Below are positions 42,871 to 51,066 of a stretch of DNA of 64,000 nucleotides, one piece after another. The translations under genes were made by a program, and so were the position numbers. A model generated the notes under the pieces. The model saw only the letters and a program-made list of their open reading frames with translations, was not told the origin of the DNA and did no database searches. The DNA is from Niallia endozanthoxylica (lineage in GTDB: Bacteria; Bacillota; Bacilli; Bacillales; Cytobacillaceae), in NCBI RefSeq assembly GCF_008710145.1, contig NZ_VYKL01000022.1, positions 62,001 to 126,000 of the forward strand, written 5' to 3'. Each line of letters starts with the position of its first letter. The stretch's first letter is position 1.

Positions 42871-44025
42871 CTAGACTCTGATGTAGTCTGTATAGACCGG
42901 CTGCAGTCCTTTTTGTACAAGCATGTCGTGGACCTCTTTGACACTTCTTTCATCGGAAATTTCAAACTGCTGGTCGCCTTTTTGTTCTTCTTCATGACCT
43001 CCAACGCCCACATTCACACCTGCTGACATTTTCGTTGCCACCATACCGGCAGTATGGTCACGGAATCCTGCTCTTTCGCGAGTAGAAATCGTAATTCCCG
43101 CAAATGGCATGAACAAGCGGTAAGCCATCATCACTTGCAGTAGTTGCTTTTCGTGTACATCTTTTGAATTATTATCTGCATTATTAATATATGGGCGTAT
43201 CCGCGGAACGGAGAAGCCAATCTCTGCATGCGGATATTTTTGTTGAATTAATTTTGCATGTAATCCAGCTGCAAAAGCATCCTTGCGGAAATCGTCTAAT
43301 CCAAGCAATGCGCCAAAGGAAACCCCGCGCATGCCGCCTAATAAAGCACGTTCCTGCGCATAAAAACGGTAGGGGAAAATTCGCTTCGATCCCCATAAAT
43401 GAACCTGTTCGTATTTATCAGGATTATAGGTTTCCTGATAAACGGACACAAAATCAGCACCGCATTCATGCAGATACGCATATTCTTCGACATTTAACGG
43501 ATAGATTTCAATGCCGACTGTCTTGAAATATTTCGCCGCCAGCTTAATGGTATTCCCGATATATTCTACATCTGATTTATAACGAGATTCACCGGTAAGA
43601 AGTAAAATCTCTTCTAAACCTGTAGCGGCAATCGCTTTTAGTTCGTCCTCTGCCTCATTAGGGTTAAGAACAGCACGCTGAATTTTATTCGTTGCTTTAA
43701 AGCCGCAATAAACACATTCATTTTCACAATAATTTGCAATATATAAAGGGGTAAAAAGAGTGACGCTGTTCCCGAAGTGCTTCCTCGTTTTCTCCATTCC
43801 TTTTCTGGCTATCTCTTCTAAATATGGCAAGGCAGCAGGGGAGAGAAGTACCCCAAAGTCCTCCAATGATAGATGGTCTTTGGCTAGAACTCTCTCAACA
43901 TCACGTCCTGTATAAAGACTATAATCATACGTTTCTACCGTTTTTAACACTCTATCCATTAAATCAGATGGAATGATTTCCATTCCTTCCTGATACTGCA
44001 TATGGTCGACTTTTTTTCTTTTCAT
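42871..44025 (-). CDS. thiH: 2-iminoacetate synthase (radical SAM tyrosine lyase)
   Basis: A 384-residue radical-SAM enzyme. The cluster motif CENECVYCGF is present, followed by LLLTGES and a C-terminal ThiH/BATS-type region. It cleaves tyrosine to p-cresol and dehydroglycine, which ThiG uses for the thiazole. B. subtilis uses the oxygen-dependent ThiO instead; ThiH suits anaerobic growth, in line with the neighbouring nitrate cluster. GGAGGA lies 9 bases before ATG, overlapping the end of thiG. Confidence 0.92.
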   Translation of the reverse strand: MKRKKVDHMQYQEGMEIIPSDLMDRVLKTVETYDYSLYTGRDVERVLAKDHLSLEDFGVLLSPAALPYLEEIARKGMEKTRKHFGNSVTLFTPLYIANYCENECVYCGFKATNKIQRAVLNPNEAEDELKAIAATGLEEILLLTGESRYKSDVEYIGNTIKLAAKYFKTVGIEIYPLNVEEYAYLHECGADFVSVYQETYNPDKYEQVHLWGSKRIFPYRFYAQERALLGGMRGVSFGALLGLDDFRKDAFAAGLHAKLIQQKYPHAEIGFSVPRIRPYINNADNNSKDVHEKQLLQVMMAYRLFMPFAGITISTRERAGFRDHTAGMVATKMSAGVNVGVGGHEEEQKGDQQFEISDERSVKEVHDMLVQKGLQPVYTDYIRV

Positions 44026-44030
44026 TTGCC

Positions 44031-44819
44031 TTAATCCTCCAAAAATCCTGTTAATGGACTAGACGCTTCTGCTTTAAAATCTAGCACTCTTCCTAAACCG
44101 GCTAAATAGGCTTCACGTCCTGCTATTATTGCTTGTTTAAAAGCACTTGCCATCATGGACACATCATTTGCTGTCGCAACGGCTGTATTACACATAACCG
44201 CAGCAGCACCCATTTCCATTGCCTCGCATGCTTGGGACGGACGGCCGATACCTGCATCAACAATAATAGGTAAATCGATTTCATCTACGAGGATTTGAAT
44301 GAATTCCTTTGTACATAGACCTTTATTGCTTCCAATCGGAGCACCTAAAGGCATGACCGCTGCTGCCCCAGCATTGACTAGAGCTCTTGCTGTATAAAGG
44401 TCCGGATACATATATGGCATCACAATAAATCCTTCTTTCGCCAGCATTTCGGTTGCTCTAACCGTTTCTTGATTATCAGGCAGTAAGTATTTTGAATCGG
44501 AAATAACCTCTAATTTAATAAAATCTCCGCAGCCTAGTTCCCTTGAAAGACGGGCGATTCTTACGGCTTCCTCTGCTGTTCTTGCACCGGACGTATTCGG
44601 AAGCAGCGTAATATTTTTAGGAATATAGTCGACGATATTTTCTTCGCCGCCTGTGTTTGCTCTCCTTAAGGCTAGAGTGACAATTTCCGCCTCTCCATGT
44701 TCAATAACAGCTTTCATAAAATCGAGTGAAAATTTACCTGACCCTAAAATAAATCGAGATTGAAATTTATGTCCGCCAATCGTTAATGGATCTTTTATTA
44801 ATGTCTCTTTCATGTTCAT
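44031..44819 (-). CDS. thiG: Thiazole synthase
   Basis: A 262-residue TIM-barrel enzyme: [29 protein letters not shown] with the Schiff-base lysine, [11 protein letters not shown] and VDAGIGRPS are all ThiG hallmarks. It joins DXP, dehydroglycine and ThiS-thiocarboxylate into the thiazole phosphate. Seven bases from thiF and six from thiH; tightly coupled. Confidence 0.94.
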   Translation of the reverse strand: MNMKETLIKDPLTIGGHKFQSRFILGSGKFSLDFMKAVIEHGEAEIVTLALRRANTGGEENIVDYIPKNITLLPNTSGARTAEEAVRIARLSRELGCGDFIKLEVISDSKYLLPDNQETVRATEMLAKEGFIVMPYMYPDLYTARALVNAGAAAVMPLGAPIGSNKGLCTKEFIQILVDEIDLPIIVDAGIGRPSQACEAMEMGAAAVMCNTAVATANDVSMMASAFKQAIIAGREAYLAGLGRVLDFKAEASSPLTGFLED

Positions 44820-44826
44820 ATTCCTC

Positions 44827-45630
44827 CTAAACTTCTTCTTGTCCTAGTAATAAACGTAGAATCATATTTGCTTGATGGCCGGCACAAATTTGCACTCTTG
44901 GTGCCATTAATCCTCTGCCAACCTTTGCTTCATTTTCTAAATCTCCACATACATATAATTGTTTCATCGGTCTTCTAGTTTGGATTAAATTAGAGCTGTC
45001 ATAGCCTGCCATGCCGGAACCGGATACAATTTTACAATCAGGGAGCTGTTCCAATGCCGTATTCACCAGCGTGGCTTTAGCATCCGGTTTGTCAAAGGCT
45101 TCACAAATGACATCGTAGCCTTCAAAGAGCTCCTTCACATTTCCCTCTGAAATTTTAGCGTCTCTAGTCTCTACCGTAATAAATGGGTTAATTTCTTCTA
45201 GTTGCTCTTTAAGTGCGGTTGTCTTTGGCATCCCCAAATGTCTTACGTAATAGCTTTGTCGGTTAAGATTACTAGGTTCAACAATATCAAAATCAACTAG
45301 AAACAGCTGTCCAACCCCAATTCTCGCTAGCATAACCGCAATATTAGACCCAAGACCGCCTAAACCAGCGATGGCAACCTTTCCTCCTTTTACCTTTTGG
45401 TGGACATAGGGAGTATGCCTAGCCATCATCATGCTTTCTAATTCTTCTTCATCTGGCATGACGCCTTTTCGAATAATAGAAAGAATATCATTTTCAGCCA
45501 AGGATGAATCTTGATTCATTTGAAATCCGTTTAGAATGACGATATCATCAGAATTTCCTATACTATCTCTTACTTGGAATGCGGTCTGATAAGTCGTTTC
45601 CTGTTCTTTTCCATTGATGATTATTTTCAT
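44827..45630 (-). CDS. thiF: ThiS adenylyltransferase with N-terminal ThiS-like domain
   Basis: A 267-residue E1-like enzyme. The ATP-binding loop is [11 protein letters not shown] and the [13 protein letters not shown] motif places the acceptor. The first ~60 residues ([14 protein letters not shown] through ILSIIRKG) are a ThiS-like beta-grasp without a C-terminal GG, so the protein looks like a ThiS relative fused to ThiF, the shorter type common in Firmicutes. It adenylates the C-terminus of ThiS for thiocarboxylate formation. Start at 45630 fixed by GGAGG 9 bases upstream. Confidence 0.88.
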   Translation of the reverse strand: MKIIINGKEQETTYQTAFQVRDSIGNSDDIVILNGFQMNQDSSLAENDILSIIRKGVMPDEEELESMMMARHTPYVHQKVKGGKVAIAGLGGLGSNIAVMLARIGVGQLFLVDFDIVEPSNLNRQSYYVRHLGMPKTTALKEQLEEINPFITVETRDAKISEGNVKELFEGYDVICEAFDKPDAKATLVNTALEQLPDCKIVSGSGMAGYDSSNLIQTRRPMKQLYVCGDLENEAKVGRGLMAPRVQICAGHQANMILRLLLGQEEV

Positions 45631-45635
45631 AGTGT

Positions 45636-45830
45636 TCAACCTCCTCCAACAAATCGAACAATTTCTAACGTATCTTCTTCTTTCAAAATGACATTTTTGT
45701 ATTCTGCCTTTGGAACAATATTTCCATTGCATTCAACGGCAATTTTCGTTAAATCAAAGTTTCTTAATGTCAAATAATCATATAAAGTTTGATTCTTTTC
45801 TAATGTTTCTAGCGTTCCGTTTACCTTCAT
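45636..45830 (-). CDS. thiS: Sulfur carrier protein ThiS
   Basis: A 64-residue beta-grasp protein ending RFVGGG, so the C-terminal diglycine needed for adenylation is present. Start at 45830 (MKVNGTLE) is preferred because GGAAGTGG precedes it; a longer frame from 45848 starts within that site. Ending 5 bases before thiF. First gene of the thiazole operon, directly behind the leader riboswitch. Confidence 0.9.
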   Translation of the reverse strand: MKVNGTLETLEKNQTLYDYLTLRNFDLTKIAVECNGNIVPKAEYKNVILKEEDTLEIVRFVGGG

Positions 45831-45855
45831 TTTTCCACTTCCTTCCAAAATTTCA

Positions 45856-45914
45856 TAAAAAAAAGCACAAAAAGGGTAACACCCTTTCGGTGGTGCTCCC
45901 CATTTTGTGCTTCG
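45856..45914 (-). promoter_or_regulatory. HMP-PP (thiS motif) riboswitch, terminator-embedded
   Basis: On the minus strand a stem AAGCACAAAA / TTTTTGTGCTT encloses GGGGAGCACC and GGGTGTTACCC segments with an internal loop, and ends in eight T residues about 26 nt before thiS. This compact terminator carrying conserved purine-rich internal loops in front of thiS is the thiS motif, described as a riboswitch for the thiamine precursor HMP-PP in which aptamer and terminator coincide. I recognise it by layout and position; I cannot check the consensus base by base. A plain terminator-attenuator is the alternative. No TPP riboswitch core (CTGAGA, ACCTGAT) is present. Confidence 0.75.
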
Positions 45915-45935
45915 TTTTTATTAATAATTATCATA

Positions 45936-45964
45936 ATTATATAAAAAGAGTGACTATTAATCAA
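45936..45964 (-). promoter_or_regulatory. Sigma-A promoter of the thiazole operon
   Basis: On the minus strand TTGATT, a 17-bp spacer, then TATAAT. The transcript would start near 45928 and run straight into the riboswitch hairpin. Confidence 0.78.
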
Positions 45965-46117
45965 TGATAGTTTTGTCCTATTCGAATTTTTAGTTGCTAA
46001 GTTTGGGTTATAAGAAAAGAATGAGTCTGGGATTCCTTTGTTTTTGAATAGATATTGTTTATCTGAAGAAAAATATCTCCTATATGTGGAATGTTACTTA
46101 ATAAAGGAGATAACACA

Positions 46118-46345
46118 ATGAAAATTGATTTTGATTTAATAAAGAAGACGGAGCGATACCATTATGACAATCCTGCATGCGGTGTGCTGGTTGATATTTT
46201 CCAAAATGGCAGCCATTGGCATGCCGTGGCGATTGCAGAAAACGCGGAGTGGTATTGTCATAACGGCTTCGGAGAGACAAAAGAGCAGGCGACAGAAGAG
46301 GCTATTATTGGTGTGTTAAATCTCGTGAAAAATAGGGATTTATAG
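46118..46345 (+). CDS. Small protein of unknown function
   Basis: A 75-residue soluble protein (MKIDFDLIKKTERYHYDN start) with a mixed beta then helical pattern and a C-terminal helix EQATEEAIIGVLNLV. ATG at 46118 has AAAGGAG about 8 bases upstream and the gene ends at a clear terminator, so it is real. I do not recognise the family. Monocistronic between the thi operon and the rpiR region. Confidence 0.68.
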   Translation: MKIDFDLIKKTERYHYDNPACGVLVDIFQNGSHWHAVAIAENAEWYCHNGFGETKEQATEEAIIGVLNLVKNRDL

Positions 46346-46364
46346 AATAGATTAACATTTACTT

Positions 46365-46395
46365 GAACCCAATTGTTTATATTGGGTTCTTTTTC
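46365..46395 (+). terminator. Terminator of the small protein gene
   Basis: GAACCCAAT and ATTGGGTTC form a 9-bp stem with a 7-nt loop, followed by five T. Confidence 0.85.
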
Positions 46396-46597
46396 AACGT
46401 CTAATAAGGAAGGTTTCGACATGTTTACACTGAATATGCTAAACAGGAAGCAGTAACAGCATTGCGAACACCGCCGTCAGGTTTAGGGATTTCGACTCTT
46501 TGGACAGGAGTTGGCTCATAAGACTCTTACCCTAGAGATTACACCCATGCCGGTCGTATTATAAGAAGGGGAGCCATTCATAAGACTCCCTTATAAA
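46396..46597. other. Decayed coding sequence before rpiR copy 1
   Basis: One plus frame reads HVYTEYAKQEAVTALRTPPS then GLGISTLWTGVGS-stop (to about 46520) but has no start or ribosome-binding site, so it appears to be a gene stub. It is followed by a GGGGAG / CTCCC hairpin (46568-46590) resembling the one preceding rpiR copy 2. Identity unknown. Confidence 0.4.
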
Positions 46598-46627
46598 TTG
46601 AGCCATTTCTAGAATATGAGATATAAT
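46598..46627 (+). promoter_or_regulatory. Promoter of rpiR copy 1
   Basis: TTGAGC, 18-bp spacer, TATAAT. The same arrangement precedes rpiR copy 3 (61570-61599), and TATAAT with a weaker -35 precedes copy 2. Confidence 0.68.
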
Positions 46628-46688
46628 GGACTTAAGTTGAATTAATTTGATGGATAACCTACAAATTGAAGGCGGAAAGGGGATTTAT

Positions 46689-47561
46689 ATGAGTATAGAT
46701 AATCAAAGTAAAACAATTAATAAAATAGTTGATATTAAAGATTCCTTGCCGAAAAGACAAAGGCAGTTATGCGATTATATTTTAAAAAATTATCAGTCAA
46801 TAGGATTGATTACAGTTAAAGAGCTTGCCGATAATGCCGAAGTTGGGATTTCAACTGTGATGCGTACGATAAATGCCTTAGGGTATGAGAATTTTAATGA
46901 CTTACGAAAAGATGTCTACGATGAATCGATTACTTCTTCCGACTCAGGATGGACACAGAAGAAGTTTTTGACAGAAATTCAAAAAGAAGAAGGGAGAGCT
47001 ACAACTTTAGTACAAGTTTGGAACGAATCAGTTAACTTATTAAACAAATCATTAGACGCTGATTTAATGGAAAACTTTGAAATTGTAATAGATATCATTG
47101 AAAAATCAAGTCATATCAATATTTTAGGTACACGACCATACAGAGCAACTGCATTATATTTTGAAACATTGCTTGGAGAATTTTATTCTAAAATAAGACA
47201 ACTAAGCCATGATACGGAAGTTATTTATGATAGGATTTTACAATTTGAAAAGGATGAAATCTTAGTGGTTTTTGCATTCGAACCCTACACTAATCGAATT
47301 ATTGAAGCAGTAAAGCTAGTCCATGAATTAGGCAATAAAATTATTTTGATAACAGACTATATCTCATGTCCAATTATTTCATATGCGTCGGCAACACTGA
47401 GAGTAGAAGTTAGTAAAGAGCAATTTTCAGTAGTACCTGTTATTGCGTTGATAGAGGCATTAGTACTTGAAATTGGAAAACGCTCATCAGAAGAGGCAAT
47501 TAAAAGGTTGAAAAGACTTGAGAAAACCCTTATAGAAAAGAATGTCGTCTTTTCTTATTAA
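46689..47561 (+). CDS. RpiR/MurR-family transcriptional regulator, copy 1
   Basis: A 290-residue regulator. N-terminal HTH_6 domain (residues about 10-80: LPKRQRQLCDYIL, ELADNAEVGISTVMRTINAL) and C-terminal SIS sugar-phosphate-binding domain (ILGTRPYRATALYF, VVFAFEPYTNRI, IILITD). It is about 90 percent identical by eye to copy 2 at 56861 and to the N-terminal half of copy 3. ATG at 46689 follows AAAGGGG. RpiR proteins sense sugar phosphates; the five shared promoter elements in this region are likely targets. A degenerate HTH-containing extension upstream (from 46647) is not used. Confidence 0.9.
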   Translation: MSIDNQSKTINKIVDIKDSLPKRQRQLCDYILKNYQSIGLITVKELADNAEVGISTVMRTINALGYENFNDLRKDVYDESITSSDSGWTQKKFLTEIQKEEGRATTLVQVWNESVNLLNKSLDADLMENFEIVIDIIEKSSHINILGTRPYRATALYFETLLGEFYSKIRQLSHDTEVIYDRILQFEKDEILVVFAFEPYTNRIIEAVKLVHELGNKIILITDYISCPIISYASATLRVEVSKEQFSVVPVIALIEALVLEIGKRSSEEAIKRLKRLEKTLIEKNVVFSY

Positions 47562-47597
47562 AACTAAAAACAATACTCATTTTTAAAGAGATATCAG

Positions 47598-47831
47598 TTA
47601 ACTCCTACCAAATCGCGGTGGGGGTTTTACTATTTTAACAGGATAGCTTTCAGCTATCTGTTTTACTTTCAGGTCCTCCTCATCATCAAACCGTACATGA
47701 GTCTGTCTAGCAATTGATTCTAGATTCACAAAAGCAATATTCAAATTCCTTTTTGTGTTCTCAGTAACCTTCTCAATGATTTCTTCATCTTTAAATCTAG
47801 TTACAGCTCTCCCGCCTTTTGCTAGGTACAT
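47598..47831 (-). CDS. Small protein of unknown function next to rpiR copy 1
   Basis: A 77-residue, highly charged soluble protein (MYLAKGGRAVTRFKDEEIIE, later ARQTHVRFDDEEDLKVK, ending PPPRFGRS). A GGAG site lies 4 bases before the ATG. It runs convergently to rpiR copy 1. A decayed second copy lies at 63180-63385 beyond rpiR copy 3, so the two genes moved together. No family recognised. Confidence 0.62.
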   Translation of the reverse strand: MYLAKGGRAVTRFKDEEIIEKVTENTKRNLNIAFVNLESIARQTHVRFDDEEDLKVKQIAESYPVKIVKPPPRFGRS

Positions 47832-47917
47832 AACTCCTTTTTCTCTCAGTCCATCTAAACTATTTTAAATAATTACATAACAATAACATAATTTGAAACA
47901 CAACGAAATTAAATATT

Positions 47918-48016
47918 CCCTTTTTAAAAAAATGATTTACATATATTCAAATTGAGTATATTATAAATTTAAAATCTTTTCAAAATATTATATTAATTAC
48001 TCTTTTAGAAAGGGGA
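47918..48016 (+). promoter_or_regulatory. Shared promoter element, copy P1
   Basis: AT-rich block: ATATTCCC-TTTTTA, then TTTACA (47936), 17 bp, TATTAT (47959), then TTCAAAATATTA and AGAAAGGGG. One of five copies in the window. No intact gene follows within 200 bases. Confidence 0.6.
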
Positions 48017-48276
48017 ATATTATCGTCTATTTAGTTATTAAAATTTTTTGTAGAGATTCTATTTTAATCAAATGCGATTCTGAAATGTTCCCGGATGTTT
48101 TCATTTCACAAGCACCTAAAATTTACCTTTGATTTTCTACTTAGTGGATGCATGTGAACGGGAACTTGTTTTCTTTGACGTACTGTGTATGCAAAAGCCA
48201 AGGAATTCGATTTTTCTTGGGGTACAACTTATTTTTTTTACTTTTTATCGTTAAATACACTAATTGAAATTTTTTA
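48017..48276. other. Intergenic sequence duplicated at 63420-63640
   Basis: No convincing gene. The block shares recognisable segments with 63420-63640 (CGGATGTTTTCATTTC, GTATGCAAAAGCCAAGG, then TTTTTATTCC), so it belongs to the duplicated module. A CCAAGG / CTTGG hairpin sits near 48202-48223. Confidence 0.5.
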
Positions 48277-48376
48277 TTCCCTTTTATAAATTATGATTTA
48301 CATCATTCCATTTTTGTGATAAAGTAAAGTTTATAAATGATTCAAAATATTTAAATAATTATCTTTTAGAAAGGAG
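48277..48376 (+). promoter_or_regulatory. Shared promoter element, copy P2
   Basis: TTTTTTATTCCC then TTTACA (48297), 17 bp, TAAAGT (48320), GATTCAAAATATT and a strong AGAAAGGAG. It is followed by the Spo0E-like remnant and then the flavoprotein gene at 48513. Confidence 0.65.
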
Positions 48377-48397
48377 AAATTCTGTAAGCGGTAAAAC

Positions 48398-48469
48398 TTA
48401 GACGAAGCTATTAAATTAAATCAATCATTAACAGAATTAATAGATTTACTTGAAGAAGAGCTTCATTGA
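48398..48469 (+). pseudogene. Spo0E-like C-terminal remnant
   Basis: The frame reads LDEAIKLNQSLTELIDLLEE to a stop, resembling the LSQxLDxLIxxY end of Spo0E-type aspartyl-phosphate phosphatases. An in-frame stop at 48392 and no start codon after a good ribosome-binding site (AAAGGAG, 48370) show decay. An intact Spo0E follows the same promoter element at 58235. Confidence 0.5.
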
Positions 48470-48512
48470 AATTGGGTGAATACTAAATACACAAGGGATA
48501 GGAGGAAATTCA

Positions 48513-49904
48513 ATGAAAGATGTAATTATCATTGGCGGTGGACTTGCTGGTTTGTCTGCTGCTTGGCGTCTTAAACACCATGATATTTTACTTTTAGAAT
48601 CCGAAAATCGTATTGGCGGGCGTGTACGATCTGAACGCCGAGGAGATTATTGGTTAAATTGGGGTGGTCATTTATTTGCTGGTCCTGGTTCAGCTACAGA
48701 TGAATTAATTAAATCTGTAGGAGTAACTGCATTACCTGTACCTGGAATTTTAAAGGCAATGTCTTTGAATGGGAAGTTGTTTACAGATGGTCGAGTTGAA
48801 ACGTATCCATTTAGGGCCCCTATGTCATGGAAAGGTAGATTTGCGATGATACGTGCAGGTGCTAAAGTACGTGCAGCGGTTGTCAAATATGGCAAAATGG
48901 CAAAAAAACGTCCGGGAGAGGACTATAGAGTTCAACAACAGCGAATTTTAGAATATATGAGAGATCGAACGTTTGCCGACTTTACTGGTAAATTACCACC
49001 AGACGCAGATGCCATTTTTAGACCTACAGTTAGCCGTTCGACTGGCAGTCCTGAGACAATGACTGCAGGAGCAGGTATAGGATATTTCCACACGGTATGG
49101 AACAAAGATGATGGATTAGGGAGAAATATTGTTGGGGGACCATCAACGCTTACGGACACGATTGCCACAACATTAGGTGAACGAGTTCAACTAAATGCAA
49201 ACGTTTTAGAGGTTCTTCAGAAAAAAGACTCTGTAGTCGTACGCTATGATCAAAATGGCGAGATACATGTGGTGGAAGCACGCTATGCAGTAATCGCAAC
49301 CCCTCCCCAAATTACAAGAAAAATAGCGAGAAACCTTGACCCTGAAATCGCAAACGCTCTGGATCGAGTTAAATTTGGCCCACATGTTAGTGCAGCATTT
49401 TTAACAAATGAAACAGGACCTCAAGTTTGGGATGATGTGTATTCTATTGCTACGCCTAAAAGATCATTTGACATTATTCTTCATCACACGAATCTAGTCC
49501 GTTCAATAGAAACCACGAGAAAGCCAGGTAGTAGTTTTATGACATTTTCACCAGGGGAAAGTGGGCGTCGGCTAATTGATAAATCGGATGAGGAAATTAT
49601 TCAAATCTATTTGAAAGATTTAAATGAAATATTTCCAGGTTTTAAGAACCATGTAGTTGAAGCTCACGTAATGAAATGTCCATTTGGATCAGCTTATACT
49701 GACTCGGATCGTGCAATCATACAACCAATTATAGAAAAATCTGCAGGTCGATTGTTCTTAGCAGGTGATTGGGTAGGCACCTTTTATACAGAATCAGCTA
49801 TCCAAACAGGATTCACTGCAGCACAAAGTATTAATGGCTTACTGGAATTCAGGCCTCAAGAATCTCAAAAAGAGAAACAATTTAAGGCTGTGTCTGGTAA
49901 TTAA
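48513..49904 (+). CDS. FAD-dependent amine oxidase/protoporphyrinogen oxidase-like protein
   Basis: A 463-residue flavoprotein. IIGGGLAGLSAAWRL is the FAD dinucleotide fold, ESENRIGGRVRSE the second GG motif, and LFLAGDWVGTFYTESAIQTG the C-terminal FAD-binding segment of the MAO/phytoene desaturase superfamily. It oxidises an amine, a hydride donor or a CH-CH bond; substrate unknown. It is the first full gene after promoter P2. AGGAGG 8 bases before ATG. Confidence 0.82.
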   Translation: MKDVIIIGGGLAGLSAAWRLKHHDILLLESENRIGGRVRSERRGDYWLNWGGHLFAGPGSATDELIKSVGVTALPVPGILKAMSLNGKLFTDGRVETYPFRAPMSWKGRFAMIRAGAKVRAAVVKYGKMAKKRPGEDYRVQQQRILEYMRDRTFADFTGKLPPDADAIFRPTVSRSTGSPETMTAGAGIGYFHTVWNKDDGLGRNIVGGPSTLTDTIATTLGERVQLNANVLEVLQKKDSVVVRYDQNGEIHVVEARYAVIATPPQITRKIARNLDPEIANALDRVKFGPHVSAAFLTNETGPQVWDDVYSIATPKRSFDIILHHTNLVRSIETTRKPGSSFMTFSPGESGRRLIDKSDEEIIQIYLKDLNEIFPGFKNHVVEAHVMKCPFGSAYTDSDRAIIQPIIEKSAGRLFLAGDWVGTFYTESAIQTGFTAAQSINGLLEFRPQESQKEKQFKAVSGN

Positions 49905-50015
49905 TTACCATAATTTCTTTGTGGAATCTGCCAATATATAACATTATTTTCCGGAAAAGTCATCCAGAAAAAATTTTGAATATTCAAAATTTTTAAAAAG
50001 AAAGGAGAAATAGTC

Positions 50016-50345
50016 ATGGAAACAAAAATAGTAAAATCTTCAGAAGCTAATATCTTCTTGGAAGGAGTGGAGGTATGCCGGGAGTATTTTAAGACAGAAA
50101 AAATTACATTTGGTACTTCACAACTTCATCCCGGACAAACGGGAGCGGTTGATAAAGGGCATCCAAACTCGCATGAAGTATTTTTTGTAGTGAGAGGTTC
50201 GGTGCTGCTCCGATGCGGAGAAAAGCTGTATGAACTAAACGAGGGAGATGCACAGATCATTCCGCCGGGAGAACCGCATCAGTTAACAAATATAGGAGAT
50301 TGTGTAGCTCTCGTAAGCTGGAGCTTGGCACCTTCTGAAATTTGA
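50016..50345 (+). CDS. Single-domain cupin
   Basis: A 109-residue cupin: motif 1 around HPNSHEVFFVVRG and motif 2 PPGEPHQLTN give the metal-binding histidines and glutamate. Could be a sugar isomerase, dioxygenase or storage-type cupin. It starts the module with base composition unlike its neighbours. GAAAGGAG site. Substrate unknown. Confidence 0.78.
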   Translation: METKIVKSSEANIFLEGVEVCREYFKTEKITFGTSQLHPGQTGAVDKGHPNSHEVFFVVRGSVLLRCGEKLYELNEGDAQIIPPGEPHQLTNIGDCVALVSWSLAPSEI

Positions 50346-50382
50346 CTGGAAGAATGAAATGAAATGTGAAAGGAAGAATGAA

Positions 50383-51063
50383 ATGAAACCTGAAATAATA
50401 ATAATGCTGACAAATAATGATAAGACTGTGAAAAATTCTATGGAAGTATTCCAATCATGCAAAGACCTGCCGGCTAAAAATTGGGGATTCAAGGACGTTG
50501 GAATTCCTATGGATGAAATGATTGGATTAAACAAGGTCATGAAAGAAGCCGGCAAGACAACATTCCTTGAAGTTGTAACTTACACAGAGGAAGGAGGTCT
50601 ACAGGGAGCACAGCTGGCAATTGACTGCGGTTTTGACTATCTGACAGGAACAAGATTTTTCCCGTCTATAGTTGAGAAGTTAAAGGGAACTGGAATTAAG
50701 TATTACCCATTTGCTGGAGAAGTAGGCGGTAGCCCTGTAATGCTCCAGGGATCTATCGAAGATGTAGTTGAAGACAGCAAGAGAATTATTACTGCAGGTG
50801 CAGACGGAGTTGATTTGACAGCTTACAGATTCGCCAATGGCGATGGTACAGAACTGGCCACTGCAGTTGCAGATGCCATAGGCAGAGATAATCTGATGAT
50901 TGCAGGTAGCATCGGCAACACAGAAAGAATGGAACTTATGAAAGAATTGGCACCATTAGGATACACAATGGGAGGCGCTCTCTTTACTGCCAACTTTGTT
51001 GAGGGCGGCAGTTTCAGAGAGAATCTGGAATATGTTCTCGATTACATGAAGAAAGGTGAATAA
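50383..51063 (+). CDS. TIM-barrel lyase/aldolase-like protein
   Basis: A 226-residue protein with an alternating beta-alpha pattern. FLEVVTYTEEGGL, CGFDYLTGTRFFPSI and ITAGADGVDLTAYRF lie on successive strands; LMIAGSIGNTERM resembles a phosphate-binding loop. I do not recognise a specific family; it may be an aldolase or epimerase acting on the product of the kinase next door. ATG at 50383 chosen over 50359: the sequence GGAAGAATGAAATGAAA is tandemly duplicated, giving each ATG its own site. Four bases before the kinase gene. Confidence 0.66.
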   Translation: MKPEIIIMLTNNDKTVKNSMEVFQSCKDLPAKNWGFKDVGIPMDEMIGLNKVMKEAGKTTFLEVVTYTEEGGLQGAQLAIDCGFDYLTGTRFFPSIVEKLKGTGIKYYPFAGEVGGSPVMLQGSIEDVVEDSKRIITAGADGVDLTAYRFANGDGTELATAVADAIGRDNLMIAGSIGNTERMELMKELAPLGYTMGGALFTANFVEGGSFRENLEYVLDYMKKGE

Positions 51064-51066
51064 TCC

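Noticed and set aside
45856-45964. TPP riboswitch in front of thiS
   Set aside because: The CTGAGA and ACCTGAT core segments are missing; the compact terminator-embedded layout fits the thiS motif instead.
48513-49904. Specific call as protoporphyrinogen oxidase HemY
   Set aside because: Only the general FAD and MAO-superfamily motifs are visible and no heme genes are nearby.
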